A stretch of 64,000 nt of DNA from Antitrichia curtipendula (Eukaryota; Streptophyta; Bryopsida; Hypnales; Leucodontaceae). This document shows, one piece after another, positions 52,864-64,000 of this stretch. The number at the start of each line of letters is the position of its first letter. Position 1 is the first letter of the stretch. The translations under genes were made by a program, and so were the position numbers. The stretch lies in assembly GCA_951230915.1 (NCBI GenBank), contig OX579642.1, forward strand, positions 806,001-870,000, written 5' to 3'. A model generated the notes under the pieces. The model ran no database searches, was not told the origin of the DNA, and saw only the letters and a list, made by a program, of their open reading frames with translations.

Positions 52864-54098
52864 GTAGTTTTCACAACATACATTCTGCAGGCTTATTCCT
52901 TGTACATCATTGATTGTAGACATGAGTTACCTGTTTCTTTCTGTAATTGAAGAATTTTTTGATATGGATTTCTGACTTGGTGGAATGAGATGCATTTTCA
53001 CAGTGATTACTTTCAATGTTGAAGGAGGCTGTGTAGATCTGGATATTGAAGTTTTGGACATTCACTGAACTGGGTTTCCTTCTCCCTCTGACATTGATTC
53101 TTGCCAAATTTCAGTTTTCACTGTGGTTTGAGTGAGTGCACATTGGACAGGCTTCATGTTCGTTTCCATGAAAACATGACAATTCCCACTTGGAAGTCCT
53201 CGATGCTTTTTCTGTTGGTGAATTTCGTGATTGATGGTCGTGCATTACTTCCTCCTGAATCAGTTTTAGTGTCCTATGCTCAAGGTCTGAAACCTTGTAC
53301 TATACTGTGATTCTACTTTCATGTTCTGATTTCCACTTTCATTCACTCAAAACTCTTCAAGCTGACCTTCCGCTGTCCCATTTTTGTACCATTCAATGTA
53401 ATTTGTGAGCTGCAATTTTGATGATTCTAAGTCAAGTGTATAGAATATATATCATATTAGATTATCATTTCTGTGAGTCATATTCAGAAGTTTGAGTCTA
53501 CCTCATCTGGTGTTTTCCTTCTTTCTTGTGCATTTTGCGTGGTGCTTGTGTGTTGACATTAAGGGTAGTCACCCCCTTCTTCACCCCTTCTTCACCCCAT
53601 TCTGAATTCTTGGAGAATGGGAATGTGGCGCTTTCTTGTTTGTTGTTTGTGGCATTTAGAAGGTGCATTCTTCTCCTGTGGTGGTGAAGAATGGGTGTCA
53701 AGAAAATTTCTTGAAAATTTTTCCACTCCTTTGTAGCTTACTTTCATCTTGCTTGACGCATATTTGTTTTGTCACATTTCAAGTTTGCCTGAGTTTAATG
53801 TTGAGTTTAATGTTGCATGTGCCACATGTGCGTACATAGTAGCATTTATAGCAGTGAATTTCATTCTCTAATTTCTATTTTCAATGTTGCTCACCTATAT
53901 AAGGGGTCACACCTTTATGAAGAATAGTTTTTCCATTCACTCTTCTTTTCTTTCACCAACTTCTCATTCTTCACAAAAATTTGCTTTTTGGAGAAGGTTT
54001 GAATATCATGGTTAAATTTTCTAAGTTGTATAAAATTCATGGTATATTATCCATGTGCCCTACTTAGATTGTAATTTGTAATCACTCTCCTATATATA
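52864..54098. other. 3' flank of the proline-rich gene and intergenic sequence
   Basis: Presumed 3' UTR followed by non-coding sequence. At about 53,890-54,010 a stretch with 'ctatataagg' and 'ccattcactcttcttttc', ending 'ggagaagg', resembles 57,085-57,170, suggesting a duplicated or LTR-like segment. Confidence 0.4.
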
Positions 54099-54102
54099 TT
54101 AA

Positions 54103-54808
54103 TCCCTACCTGCATGATAGATCATATATGATAAATTCAAAAAATTTAGCTCGTTTCAAAGTGGAGCAATTAAGTTCTTTTGACCATTTAAAATAAATTA
54201 TGGACAATATTGAAGGTTAACTATTGAAACTTTAGAAGCTTTTATTTTTTGCTAAAAAGATAAATATTTGATTTAGGAGAGGTCCTCAAAGGCATATATA
54301 TGTAGCATTAGTGAAAGAATAAAGCTTACAAATTTTACTTGATTTCCTAGCTTTAAAGAAAGTTTGTCAATTTCACTTCATTTGAGATTTAAAAAATTTG
54401 TACTTATCCATTTTGTTGAAATGGTTTCAATAGAAAGAATAAAATATTTTCATGATTTTCACCATTGAAAATTTAAACATTTTATTGTTGATTTGGAGTT
54501 ATTTGCAATTTCTACTTATAAAAAAAAATCAATGCATTTCAACAATAGCATGATTGGTGAATTGTGTAATGATTTGATAGATTTTAGTTTAAATTCAAGG
54601 TTTTTGGAAGTAGATTTTTGTGTGCTAACACAATTTTTAGTTGTTTATGTTACCTCTAGCCTATCCCCCAAAACTTTTATATGCAAATTTTTCAAACATT
54701 GGGGCAAGGGTAGCATACTAAAAATAAAATATCAACATTTTTCTTGTTATAAGTCCGTGCTTTTTTTCATAAGAAAAACACATTCGGAAAGGGTTGGACA
54801 CTTAGGAG
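54103..54808. mobile_element. Possible TTAA-flanked element, family 2 (706 bp)
   Basis: TTAA at 54,099-54,102 is followed by TCCCTACC, and CACTTAGGAG precedes TTAA at 54,809-54,812. The right end resembles that of the copy at 29.6 kb (CATTTAGGAG). The left end is diverged and internal similarity is weak, so this is tentative. Confidence 0.4.
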
Positions 54809-54812
54809 TTAA

Positions 54813-57800
54813 ACCATGAAGATATAGTAGTGAAGGTAGAATCATTCAAACTTGAGAATGTAACCAAATGCAAACCTTGGAAATTCTAAAAAAAAGAGTA
54901 GAAGTTGGATTCACATGTTCACAATGGCATGATTGCAATTAGGATATGGTTTTAGAAAAACTAGCAATTCAACTTTTACGTCTTATAACTTTTGCATATT
55001 ATTATTAGAATGTCATTCTTGGATTTAATCTAAATACAATTATTTTCTTGTTTTTTTCTATGTGATTAAAAATCACAATTGTCCAACATACAACATTGAT
55101 TGTCAAACAAATTTGGTCAATATTACCTCTATGTCCACATTGAACTATGGGTGGACTTCTATGTAGAATTGGATGTGGAAAACAAATTTTAAGTTTTCAA
55201 GGACTAGAATTGCTTTGGTCAACTTCTATGATGTTTACATAGCCATGTGAGTAGAAAGAAAACATTTTAGGTGTAGCTTTATCTTAGTACCAAACTAAAA
55301 GCAACCCAAAGTTCAAGTTTAATGTTAAAAGTAATTTTCCAGAAGTCAAAACCTTAGTGCTTGATCACCACATTTTCACCAAGTACTTCTCCCTATAATC
55401 ATGCCATCAAATTCTATTCCAATTCTCTCCTTATTAAATTTGCACAATTACATATACCAAAATTGATAAATCGTTTCTCTTTTGAGGGTTTTAAAATTTC
55501 GGCCATATAGAAGTCCATCATATAGATGTCAAAATTTTTTACTCAATATAACTTGATGTCCAAATTGAGCTCTAGATTCAGTAACTAATACTAAAAAGAT
55601 AATCACAGTGATAAAATAGACAAAGTTGTAGTAAAAATATAAAATGGCTACAGAATCCTCAACTCCATATTGCACCTTAGCATTTATTGCAAAGCTCACC
55701 TATTCTATATTTTTCACCTTCATAAAAATACAAGAGTTAAATATTAATAAATTTGAATTCATATTTAGAATACTAGGAAGGTGATCAAAACGGGTGCAAA
55801 GGTAAAAAAATGGCAATGCATGTCCCCACTCTATATTACATCCTAACATTTATTGCATTTCAGGCCTAACTCTAAGCCTTGACTCCATATTTTTCAGCTT
55901 AGACAAAATTCAGAAATTCACTATTTACAAATAAATGATTAAATTTGAAAATTTTGAATCCATATTTTGATTTGAAGTCTCTCAAAGTGCTTTAAAAAAA
56001 TTAGAATAAAGGACCAGTTTTTACCTTTAATCCAACAAGGTGAAAAGATTTGGAGTTTATCTTACCTTTGTAATACATAAAATGTTGGTAGAAGTTTTCT
56101 AATTTTCATTTATGTCATTCACATTATATGTTTTTTAGTTCCTTTGGAGGGTCGTTTCAGGCCTGTTTTCAACGTTGGAACGAGCAACTACTATCCAAAA
56201 ATAAAAATCATTAGAAATTTAATAAAAATTAAAAAAAACTTAAAATTTTATTTATTAAAATATTGAAAAACCATAATTTTTAATTTTTAAAAATATTTTA
56301 TCTTTATTAAATTTTATTTTTTTTAAATTAAAAAATATTTTATGATGTGGAAAATCATTCTACCACATCAGACTGCTGATTTTGGACTGATGTGGCACAG
56401 TTCCTACGTTCTTAGTAGTGCAGGATCTTGCAGCCCTTTAGGACCCTAAAATCTCATCTAATGATAAAGATGGGCACACTTTCTTCTTTCCATTCTCAAT
56501 CTTTAGAGACTAAGAATCAATGGCACACTTTCCTAAAATTGCAAAAGATTGAGAAGTTTTTCTTTTCCTCTAAAGTGAACCACCACCTTCACTCATCTTT
56601 AGTTTTGTCTCTAGGAAAAACACAATAATTATTTATTTGCCATGCATCATTAAAATTTGAAAATTTTGAATTTGTATTTGCAATCAAGTGCCCTAATTAG
56701 CTAAAAGTGGTGTAGAAAATAGAGTAATAAAGCACAATAATTTATTTTTTTAACATGCACCCATGGGAAAAAGCCGGGGACTTTGAGAGGACAAGTGAGG
56801 GGGGTGGTTCACCCTAGCTATAAAAAAGGAAGTTGCACCAACTAAGGCAAATTGACCCCAACATTGCCCCATAGTTTATCCCAACAAAAAACACTGGAAT
56901 TTTTTAATTTGCAACACATGATAAAATTTGGAAATTTTGAATTCATATTGCTAATTAGAGACCCTAAATTAATCTATAGAGGTGAAGAAATACAAATAAT
57001 GCGATACAAAATAGGGGGCAATTTTTTACATTTACTCTTGGCTAGGGCAATGAGAGGATCAATCTTCCATGGCTAGGTTGCACCTTCTTCATGGAGAAAG
57101 ATTTCTATTGGCTCCTCTTTTCACTCCATACCTTCTCATTCTTCATAGAAGTTTCATTCTCGGAGAAGGTGTACCAACCCCTAATGGTGACGCTTGCAGG
57201 GGTTTAGCAATTAGGGTTTCGATCATCACACCAGACTGTTCCGAGTTCTTTCATACATTTGTTTGTCATGTATCTCGACCTGCCTGTTTGCCTGTCTCTC
57301 CTCAGTGGACGTTTCTTGCACACACTCCTCCACCATTCCAAGCTTGCGTAGATTGCTCTGACACAGGGACACAATTGGACTTGCAGCTTACTCCGCTTGA
57401 GGGTTGATTCGAATCGGGATACGTCTGCCATTTTCTCAGCTTATTGATGATTGTTCGAAGTGAACGTTTCTGGAGTGAGACTTGGAGAGTGACCGACCAG
57501 GACTACAGCTTTGGGGGTTTCGATTGAGATTTTGTGAGGACTTTGTGAGTTTTAGCGCGGTTGTGATCTATTCAAGATTTCTTAGGGTCTGATTTTGTAG
57601 CATTTGATTTTGTAGAGTTTGGATTTGTAGGGTTTGAATTTGTGAACTCTTCTAGAGTTTTCGGGATTGGGATTAGGATATTTGAGGATTCTGTGTGTCG
57701 TAACGGCGGTTGTAATCCATACGACATTTCGTATAGTTTGATTTTGGAGGGTTTGAATTTGTGACCTCCGTCTCCTAGGGGTTTAGGGTTCTGTATCTTT

Positions 57801-57820
57801 CGCCGTCGGTAGTTGTGAGG
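54813..57820. other. AT-rich region and 5' flank of the DUF1279 gene
   Basis: About 3 kb with no supported gene. Extreme AT runs lie at 56,200-56,345. Short open frames at 56,428-57,407 have no recognisable domain. The last 300 bp (57,500-57,820) are rich in 'gattttgtag' and 'ggtttgaatttgtga' repeats and probably form the 5' UTR and promoter of the downstream gene. Confidence 0.4.
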
Positions 57821-58255
57821 ATGTCCCGGGCGCTGTCCGTGGCAGGTTTCAAGGAGCTGGTGGCGAAGTATGGCAAAGTGGCGGTGGGCGTGCACTTGAC
57901 TGTGTCCGCCGTGTCCGTGACGGGCTGCTACACCGCGATCAAGAACAATGTGGACGTAGGGGCGGTGTTGCAGAGAGTGGGCTTGTACAGCGCCGGCATG
58001 GAGAAGGAGGAAGCCGAGGATATTCAGAAGTACGAGGCGGTGGCGTTGGAGGGCAAGTTGGATGGCACGACTGGTGATGCTCATACCGAGGACCGGCAAT
58101 CGGCTGTGCACGCAGCCGTTTCCGGAGGGGGAGCGCTGGCTCTGGCGTTCCTGTGCAACAAAGCGCTCATGCCCATCCGCATTCCCATCACCGTGGCGCT
58201 CACGCCTCCCGTGGCCCGCTTGTTAGCTCGACGAAACTTGTTCAAAAGCCCTTGA
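57821..58255 (+). CDS. DUF1279 (FAM210-type) membrane protein
   Basis: Single-exon ORF of 144 aa starting MSRALSVAGFKELV. The family (Pfam DUF1279, FAM210A/B in animals) comprises small organelle membrane proteins, mitochondrial in animals. Here the signature KYGKVAVGVHLTVSAVS runs into a hydrophobic helix at about residues 19-40. A charged middle (EKEEAEDIQKYEA) follows, then a second hydrophobic segment (ALALAFLCNKALMPIRIPIT) and a basic end (RLLARRNLFKSP). The ATG at 57,821 is preferred because it is the first ATG in frame. There is no clear transit peptide, so import would rely on the short basic N-terminus. Codons are GC-richer than the flanks. The organelle is inferred from the family. 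Confidence 0.85.
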   Translation: MSRALSVAGFKELVAKYGKVAVGVHLTVSAVSVTGCYTAIKNNVDVGAVLQRVGLYSAGMEKEEAEDIQKYEAVALEGKLDGTTGDAHTEDRQSAVHAAVSGGGALALAFLCNKALMPIRIPITVALTPPVARLLARRNLFKSP

Positions 58256-59405
58256 AGCTCTTTTAAGCCCGAGAACATATACATATCGACTTTGTAGAAT
58301 ACAGCGGTTTCTGCATCTGCGGTGGCTCTTGGAGCTCTTCGCATGGACAAGGAATGCCGCAGAGTCTTTCTCTCTCTCGCAGCCAAGCGGTATTTCTATT
58401 CTAAAACAACTTGGTTCTTCCTTGAATGTCCGCTTTGTTGTAAGTATTCTCAAAGCTGGTTATTCTATGCCACATGATTTCTAGAATGGCATCTGTACAA
58501 TCTTCAATTAGTTCACTGAATTGCATTGCAACCCCTATCCAGGTGTTATACGCTTTTGTTGTAGTCCTGGAAGCTGAGTAAGACAGAGGAGATTGTTTGC
58601 GACGATTGAAGCATTTCAACCTATGTAGGAGTGTGATTTGAGGTTGATGGATAGACCTTGATCTCTGGAGAAGCCTTTGGGCAGGAGAGCTGATATCTCT
58701 TTGGGTCATTCAGAGTGCGAGGTTGTAGAATGTAAAACCACTCTCGAAGGGACAGTGTTCATCTTTTGAAATAGGCTTCAACGTGCCACTATTTCTTCTA
58801 ATATATGTCTCATTCGTATGCTTTGTAAACCATTGCTTAACTCTTAAGGTAGCCGACCCATTTCCAACCACTTAAGCAATTACGTGTATCTGGAGCGCAG
58901 GTTTCTGGAGTGTGGAAATTTTCCCATGTACAGAAATAGAGTTTGGAAGGATTCTATAATTTTCCAGAATTTTATTGTTCGAAACGTAATTATTGTGAAT
59001 TTTTCAGCTGATGATTTTGTTTGACCCATCCTATTTCAGCCCAAGGTTTGGCTGCAAAATCCACCAAGGGTTGGTTGTTATATTGGGAGTCTTGTAGCCA
59101 ATCACAATGCACCACAAGTGTATTGGGATCTATGCCATAATTGATCACTATTCATCTCTTCATGCATGGAAAGAGAGTGCCTTACATAGCCAAAATGTGG
59201 GGTGATTAGAAATGGGTTGGCTACTATAATCCTTTAAGCTTTTGGAGTATTGTTGTAATAAGTGACCACATTTCCAATCTATTGTTTGACTTGCATGTGT
59301 ATGATTGTTGTTCAAATATGAATTATCATTTAACCATATAGAAATGTACTTGTCGTAGCAATATATCTATTACAAATTTTTGGTGATCATCAAAGATGGT
59401 GTATT
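58256..59405. other. 3' flank and intergenic sequence
   Basis: Presumed 3' UTR of the DUF1279 gene (to about 58.8 kb) and non-coding sequence. The open frames on the minus strand here are short and unmatched. Confidence 0.4.
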
Positions 59406-59409
59406 TTAA

Positions 59410-59629
59410 CCTTTAAACGATAAGTTAATCATTGTGGAAATTATCTATTTGGGTATCTTGTGAATTGTTAGTTTAAAAAATGAAAAAGTATTCATTGATA
59501 GACAAACAATTGTAGAAGATCTTTCCTTTCCACACAAAATTTTGAGGATGAATAGTTGCACTTTTATTCTGTATGAATAGATTCTTTGTCACTCATTGGC
59601 CAGAAAACATCCTCGGTGTCATTTATAGG
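59410..59629. mobile_element. TTAA-flanked MITE, family 1, copy E (220 bp)
   Basis: Starts CCTTTAAACG after TTAA (59,406-59,409) and ends TTTATAGG before TTAA (59,630-59,633). Shares 'gaggatgaatagttgcactt', 'gattctttgtcactcattgg' and 'cctcgg' with copies A-D, in the same orientation. It is the most diverged copy at its ends. Confidence 0.7.
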
Positions 59630-60043
59630 TTAAACATGGGAAATTAAATTTTTAGAGGTTCTTCGATTTTGTGGGAAACTTCTTTCTAGTGAAGGTGAAT
59701 CAATTCATGCACTGTGCAACTCAAAAATGACACATTATAAATTTGCTCTAAGCTACAGTCCTATAGTCCTACAAAATTTTCAGTGATTTTTGGAATTCAA
59801 GGTTGATTAGAAAATATTATGTTTTGCAACAAATTATTCAAAGGACATCCTATTGCAAGACATTTAGGATCAAGATTGGGATATAAGAAATTGAAGACAT
59901 GGTGATCTATGTTAATGTCTATGTTAATGACATAATTTTTTTGAAAGCAATTTTATTTGGTTTTGAAAATACTACATCATATTGAAAGTTGTATAATTAT
60001 AGAAGTTTACAATACAACTTCCTTTTGTGATCATCTCTTGTAA

Positions 60044-60331
60044 TGATCTCCTTAGGTAGTTTGTTTGAAAAGCAATCATGACATAGAAGTATACTTTGCT
60101 TTTTTCAATGTACCAAATATGTACATTTCAAGAGTTGGTCGCTTTTAGTGATCACTACATTTTCACTTCAAAAATTTGTAACTAATTCCACAAGGGTTCA
60201 AAAATTATAAAATGACTTAGATGCCAATTCCATTTTTATTCTACAAAAATTTAATGAAAATTATTTTGAGGAGTCTTCTCTAAGAAGGCAATCAGCTCTT
60301 GAGTGGTTGCTTTAAGAGCAGCTTACCTTAT
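60044..60331. mobile_element. MITE family 3, copy 3 (about 290 bp)
   Basis: Ends 'ccttaggtagtttgtttgaaaagcaatc' and 'ggttgctttaagagcagcttacctta' are an imperfect inverted pair. The right half ('gtaactaattccacaaggg', 'gacttagatgccaattccat') matches copy 2 at 20.76-20.82 kb. Boundaries are approximate. Confidence 0.6.
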
Positions 60332-60475
60332 CATATGTCTTCTCTTTCATCTTCCTCATTCCTTAAAAGTTGACCAAAACCAATTTATTTCTCAAACTCA
60401 GATTTCTTTTATAGTGTTCGTCAATTTTTCTGTCATGACAATTTACTTACACAATGCAAAAACCTTTGTACTATA

Positions 60476-61331
60476 CAGTACCCGGCAACTCTCAATCGTC
60501 CACCCAATTCTGCCATTCAAAAGAACTTTGAACAATATCTAATATGATTTGACATTTTTTGTCTTGCATGATCAACATTCAATTCTTATGCTCTTCCAAT
60601 CAAGCATACCAAATTTGGGTTTTAGAAAAGTAAAATTGCATTTTTTGTGAACTATTTCATTTAAAATTCATAGTTTTATATGATAATTGATTGAAAATCG
60701 TTGGTGATGAATTTTTTTAATTTAATTGCGGCAATATGTAGGAAACACTTACATGCACATCTTTCCTTCAATAGGCATTTCCAAAAAGTTTTAGAATTTC
60801 CTCACAAAGGTTTCAAAAGTTGTCATGACAATGTCCAATTTTTGAAAAATAGATATTTCTTTATTGTAATTAGATTTTTCTATTGTTACTAATTTTGTAC
60901 ATTTGAACATGAATGTATAGTTGTTTTGCCAAAATCTAGTTACAATAAAGAAATATCTATTTTTCAAAAATTGGATATTGTTACAACAACTTTTGAAACC
61001 TTTGTGAAAAAATTCTAAAACTTTTTGGAGATGCCTATTGAAGGAAAGATGTGCATGTAGGTATTTCCTACATATTGCCGCAATTGAATTAAAAAAATTC
61101 ATCATCTATATTTTTCAATGAATTATTGTATAAAATCATTAAAATTTAAAGAAAAAATTCACCAAAAATAGAATTTTGATTTTCTGAGATTCAAATTTAG
61201 TATGCTTGACCGGAATTGCGTAAGAAGTGAATGTTAATTATGCAAAATGAAAATGTTAAACATATGATACATTCTACAATTTTTTTTTGAATGGCAAAAT
61301 GGAGTGGACAATTGAGAGTTGCCAGGTACTG
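60476..61331. mobile_element. 856-bp foldback, Tc1/mariner-type ends
   Basis: The element opens CAGTACCCGGCAACTCTCAA and closes ttgagagttgccaggtactg, flanked by TA (60,474-60,475 and 61,332-61,333). The two halves are near-complete reverse complements: 'gcggcaatatgtaggaaaca' at about 60,727 pairs with 'tttcctacatattgccgc' at about 61,063, and 'aaaaatagatatttctttat' pairs with 'ataaagaaatatctattttt', leaving a central loop of only about 50-60 nt. Arms are about 400 bp. There is no transposase; the two opposed open frames are mirror images of each other and not genes. Confidence 0.88.
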
Positions 61332-61333
61332 TA

Positions 61334-62264
61334 CTGTATAATCATGTATTTTGAAACTTCTACAAATCCGAAGTACGACCTTTGGGCAAATTGTGCCTAC
61401 AACGCCTTGTTACATTAAAAAATGATGAGCCTGCTCCGAAAATGATGAGCATTTTGACAACAAATGGGAGGTAGCTATTCTTTAGAAGAGGCTTTAAAGA
61501 AAGCCTCCATTAACATCAAAAATCTTCAGTACATTAGAAGTTATCTCTCCCATTGTGCAGATAGCTCCCATAGAAAAACACAATTAACATTAACTCTAGG
61601 GAATGTCTATTGATGCAATGAGTAATAATGCAGAGCCTCGGAGGAACAAATCGGTATCAACATGCACTCGCAAGTATACAAAACTGGACATGCGGAAATT
61701 ATCCAATCAGACACGAACAGAGAATAGCAGATTCTCAGGATATACAGAGAATGTACAAGTAGAAAGGGTCGAGTACACAGTACTTGACCAGAGAAATTGA
61801 TGAGTAAAACAACAAGGACCAGTTAAATCACTGACTGAGTCAAACCAAAAGATACAGTAGCACAATTTCTGGTAATACAATGTGTATGGGAAACATTATT
61901 CGAGAATGTTTCGTTTTCTGAAGTTATCCAGAACATAAATCATCTCAAGTAATGAACAAATTTACAAAAAAGTGTTGGATCACAACGCTAGAGTAAATCA
62001 ATTGTCCTCAATACGTGCAATACTAACTTCCCCACAAAGCTAACTTTCCCAGGCCTAATATTCTGTTGAACGATACTCTACATACCAGCATTTCGGCAGG
62101 CATGTGGTTCATGCAGCGATCTAGGTTGATCAAGTTAATTTCAAGTAGATCCTCAGGTAAAGAGAGGTAGGACACCACTCGCACCTGTGGAAGAAGTTTG
62201 CATTCATCCTCTAGATTGCCAGCCGATTGTGGATCTGAGCCAAAATCAAAATCAAAATCAAAAT
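61334..62264. other. Intergenic region downstream of the SLH/coiled-coil gene
   Basis: About 930 bp. The 3' UTR of the minus-strand gene at 62.3 kb probably extends into it. No other gene is supported. Confidence 0.4.
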
Positions 62265-63794
62265 TCAGTCGTGCTTAAAGCGTTGTGTAATCTTTCCAAT
62301 TTCAGTTCTGCATCCATCAGCAAATCTCTTCGTTCCGTCTACTGCACCCGCAGAAATATTCGAAACTGAACTTTGTGCACCACGGAACGTTCCCGACACT
62401 GAATTTTGTGCACCACCTAACGTTTCCGACACTGAACTCTGAGCACCACGGAACGTTTCCGACACTGAACTCTGTGCACCACGGAACTTTCCGACGACAG
62501 CAGATCCAGTGTCCTGCACACTGTTACTGACGGATGACATGGCATCCTGTGATAGCTCCGATATCCTCCACCTTATTCCCCCCAGCCACTCCACAATCCT
62601 ATGGTAAATCCGGCTGAGCACTTCCAGGATTGCATACCAGGATCGGACCACAGCATTATTGACCCTCGTCTTCAGATCTTCCCCTTTATCCATAACGTCT
62701 TGAATGGGTGCACGGTGAAGCAATTTTTCAAGTTCGGTATTACCTCCACTGTAGCGCCAACTTGGACCAGGAATGCTATCCTCGTCGAGAGACTTGTCAA
62801 TAGTAACTTCAATCCCGCGACTTGCCCATCGCTGCCTGGCTTCATCGAGGAGTTGGTGCTGTGCCCGTGCTTTTTGGGCTTCCTCCTCAGCCCATAATCT
62901 ACTAAACAAGAACGAACACGTCACATTTTTATTAGGAAAATAAAGGCCGTGAACATAGAGCCTGCACATCCTGGATTGTAAATAGAGTCCCGGGTCTATG
63001 AGACGTATATATAAAATAAATGTGATGAGATAAATAAAGCAATTCCAGAAAAAATCGCACCAACCACTAAATCAAGCTGAGAGAAGCATTATCATCCATA
63101 ACACCATCCACGTTTGTTATCAGGTTTCATCAAGGCGCCGTAAAGAAGATCTAGTTAAAACATTCCTCTCTGAATCATTGAGTCGATAATTGACATAAAA
63201 ACAGAAGAAAAGATCTGGGACTTCCAATTGACAAGACACATCCAAGCATATCTATGCTGTACCTTGCAAGAATCAGGGATTTCTTCTCTGCCTCAATTTC
63301 CATCTTCAATCTGGCAGCGGACTCCTGGTCTTCTTCAGTTTTTGTAGTGAGTTTTTCAAGTCTATCTTTCTCATAAGAAACTTCCACTTGAAGCGCTGCT
63401 AGTGATTGCAGTTGGTCATCAACTCTTTGCTGTATCTCACGCAGAAGGTTTTTCTGCGCTTCTACAGTCGCCTGGTTCTTAAGAAGCTCATCCTTCTCAG
63501 TTTCTCTTTCTGATGTAATCTTTTCTAACCTGGATTTTACTTCCTCCAACTCCATCATAGCCTCTTCTCTTTGCTTCTTCTCAGCCCCAATTTCCCCATC
63601 AAAAAGAGCCTTTACCTCTTTCTGTGTACGAGCCTCCATAACAGCGTCTGCAGCAACTGCTTCATCAGCCATCTGCTCAGCTTCAATCCTTGCTATCTCC
63701 TCCCCAAGTTGTTCAGATGAATCTCCATATGCGAGGGCAATCGCTGCTTGACCATTTGTTACAGGCTTCTGCGGTTGTAACATTCTTGTGAACC
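62265..63794 (-). CDS. SLH-domain/coiled-coil plastid-type protein, C-terminal part (5' end beyond window)
   Basis: Two exons seen, 63794-63263 and 62898-62265, with phases that join (AG|A). Earlier exons lie beyond the window, since the first visible exon follows an acceptor (tttcag). It begins with the end of an S-layer-homology repeat (GFTRMLQPQKPVTNGQAAIA), then EEIARIEAEQMADEA and a coiled coil of about 120 residues. The second exon has an Arg-rich helix (LLDEARQRWASRGIEVTID), WRYSGGNTELEKLLHRAPIQ, a hydrophobic segment (SWYAILEVLSRIYHRIVEWL) and four to five 11-residue repeats of the form FRGAQSSVSET, ending QRFKHD. This matches the plant family including Arabidopsis At5g23890/At5g52410 (recalled, not checked), plastid-associated. 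Function unknown. Confidence 0.75.
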
Positions 63795-64000
63795 CTGAAA
63801 TACAGATACCCTCATGAGGTGCGAGTTCAAATCCAAACTTATGGAGTACAAATGCTACATGTTTACAATGACACTACGTAAGACTTACAATGACAACTTA
63901 AGCTTGACTAGTGTGCCCTGTGCCGTTGCCACAGCCAAATAAAAGTAAAAGGAATTTTCTAATTTTTTAATTCATAAAAGCTTTGAAATTTAATAACTTT
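63795..64000. other. Intron of the SLH/coiled-coil gene
   Basis: AT-rich sequence upstream of the 63,794 acceptor, expected to be intronic. No exon is visible before the window ends. Confidence 0.5.

Noticed and set aside
52035..52883. Long Gly/Asp-rich open frame on the minus strand opposite the proline-rich exon
   Set aside because: It is the mirror of a GC-rich Pro-coding exon; the plus frame has a transit-like start, an in-phase upstream micro-exon and a clean stop.
57069..57407. 112-codon open frame upstream of the DUF1279 gene
   Set aside because: Composition is not protein-like for this genome, it overlaps the possible LTR-like repeat, and there is no domain.
60701..61105. Two opposed open frames with nearly the same protein
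   Set aside because: They are the two arms of the foldback element read on opposite strands, not genes.

Overview
This looks like nuclear DNA of a streptophyte with swimming sperm, meaning a seed-free land plant or a charophyte-grade alga. The evidence is intron-rich protein genes with GT-AG (and some GC-AG) introns, a plant-type NB-LRR immune receptor, plastid-type proteins, Arabidopsis-type TTTAGGG motifs scattered through introns, and an axonemal dynein-regulatory-complex-type gene. I cannot name the species. Exon models were built by hand from splice consensus, reading frame and family knowledge. Where all exon phases close (HOP2 at 224 aa, DRC9/10-like at 263 aa, the proline-rich protein at 359 aa) I trust them most.

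Layout, left to right. 0.4-1.7 kb holds a decayed Ty1/copia element. 2.2-10.1 kb (minus) is an NLR whose start encodes a myristoylation/palmitoylation signal followed by a low-complexity linker, an MLKL/HeLo-like four-helix bundle, NB-ARC and LRRs. 11-15.8 kb is AT-rich transposon territory. 16.1-18.8 kb (minus) is the meiotic recombination cofactor HOP2. 19.2-20.9 kb has more MITEs. 22.4-26.5 kb (plus) is a triosephosphate isomerase with a long unknown N-terminal extension, followed almost without a gap by a ciliary IQ-motif coiled-coil gene (26.6-31.0 kb). 31.3-37.8 kb (minus) is a cyanobacterial-type LpxB-like glycosyltransferase gene. 38.5-39.4 kb contains debris of a SIK1/Hippo-type kinase gene. 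40-44 kb is AT-rich with a Tc1/mariner-type MITE. 44.4-48.7 kb (minus) is a FAM228-like gene. 50.2-50.5 kb is a decayed copy of two exons, with intron, of the LpxB-like gene. 51.2-52.9 kb (plus) is a proline-rich, probably plastid-targeted protein. 53-57.8 kb is AT-rich repeat sequence. 57.8-58.3 kb (plus) is a DUF1279/FAM210 protein. 58.3-62.2 kb is intergenic with MITEs and a perfect-looking 856-bp foldback. 62.3-64 kb (minus, running off the end) is an SLH/coiled-coil plastid-type protein.

The genes do not form one pathway. The ciliary DRC-like gene, the FAM228-like gene (FAM228 is a sperm/cilia-associated family in animals) and HOP2 fit a plant with meiosis and motile gametes. TIM, LpxB-like, SLH, DUF1279 and the proline-rich protein are metabolic or organellar.

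The most unusual signals are: (1) two families of short elements flanked by TTAA with 5'-CCC/GGG-3' termini, a piggyBac-like signature, including one nested insertion that shows the TTAA target duplication directly; (2) the acylated, MLKL-like NLR; (3) the TIM with an extension, altered phosphate loop and two GC-AG introns, abutting or overlapping the ciliary gene; and (4) the segmental duplicate of the LpxB-like gene.
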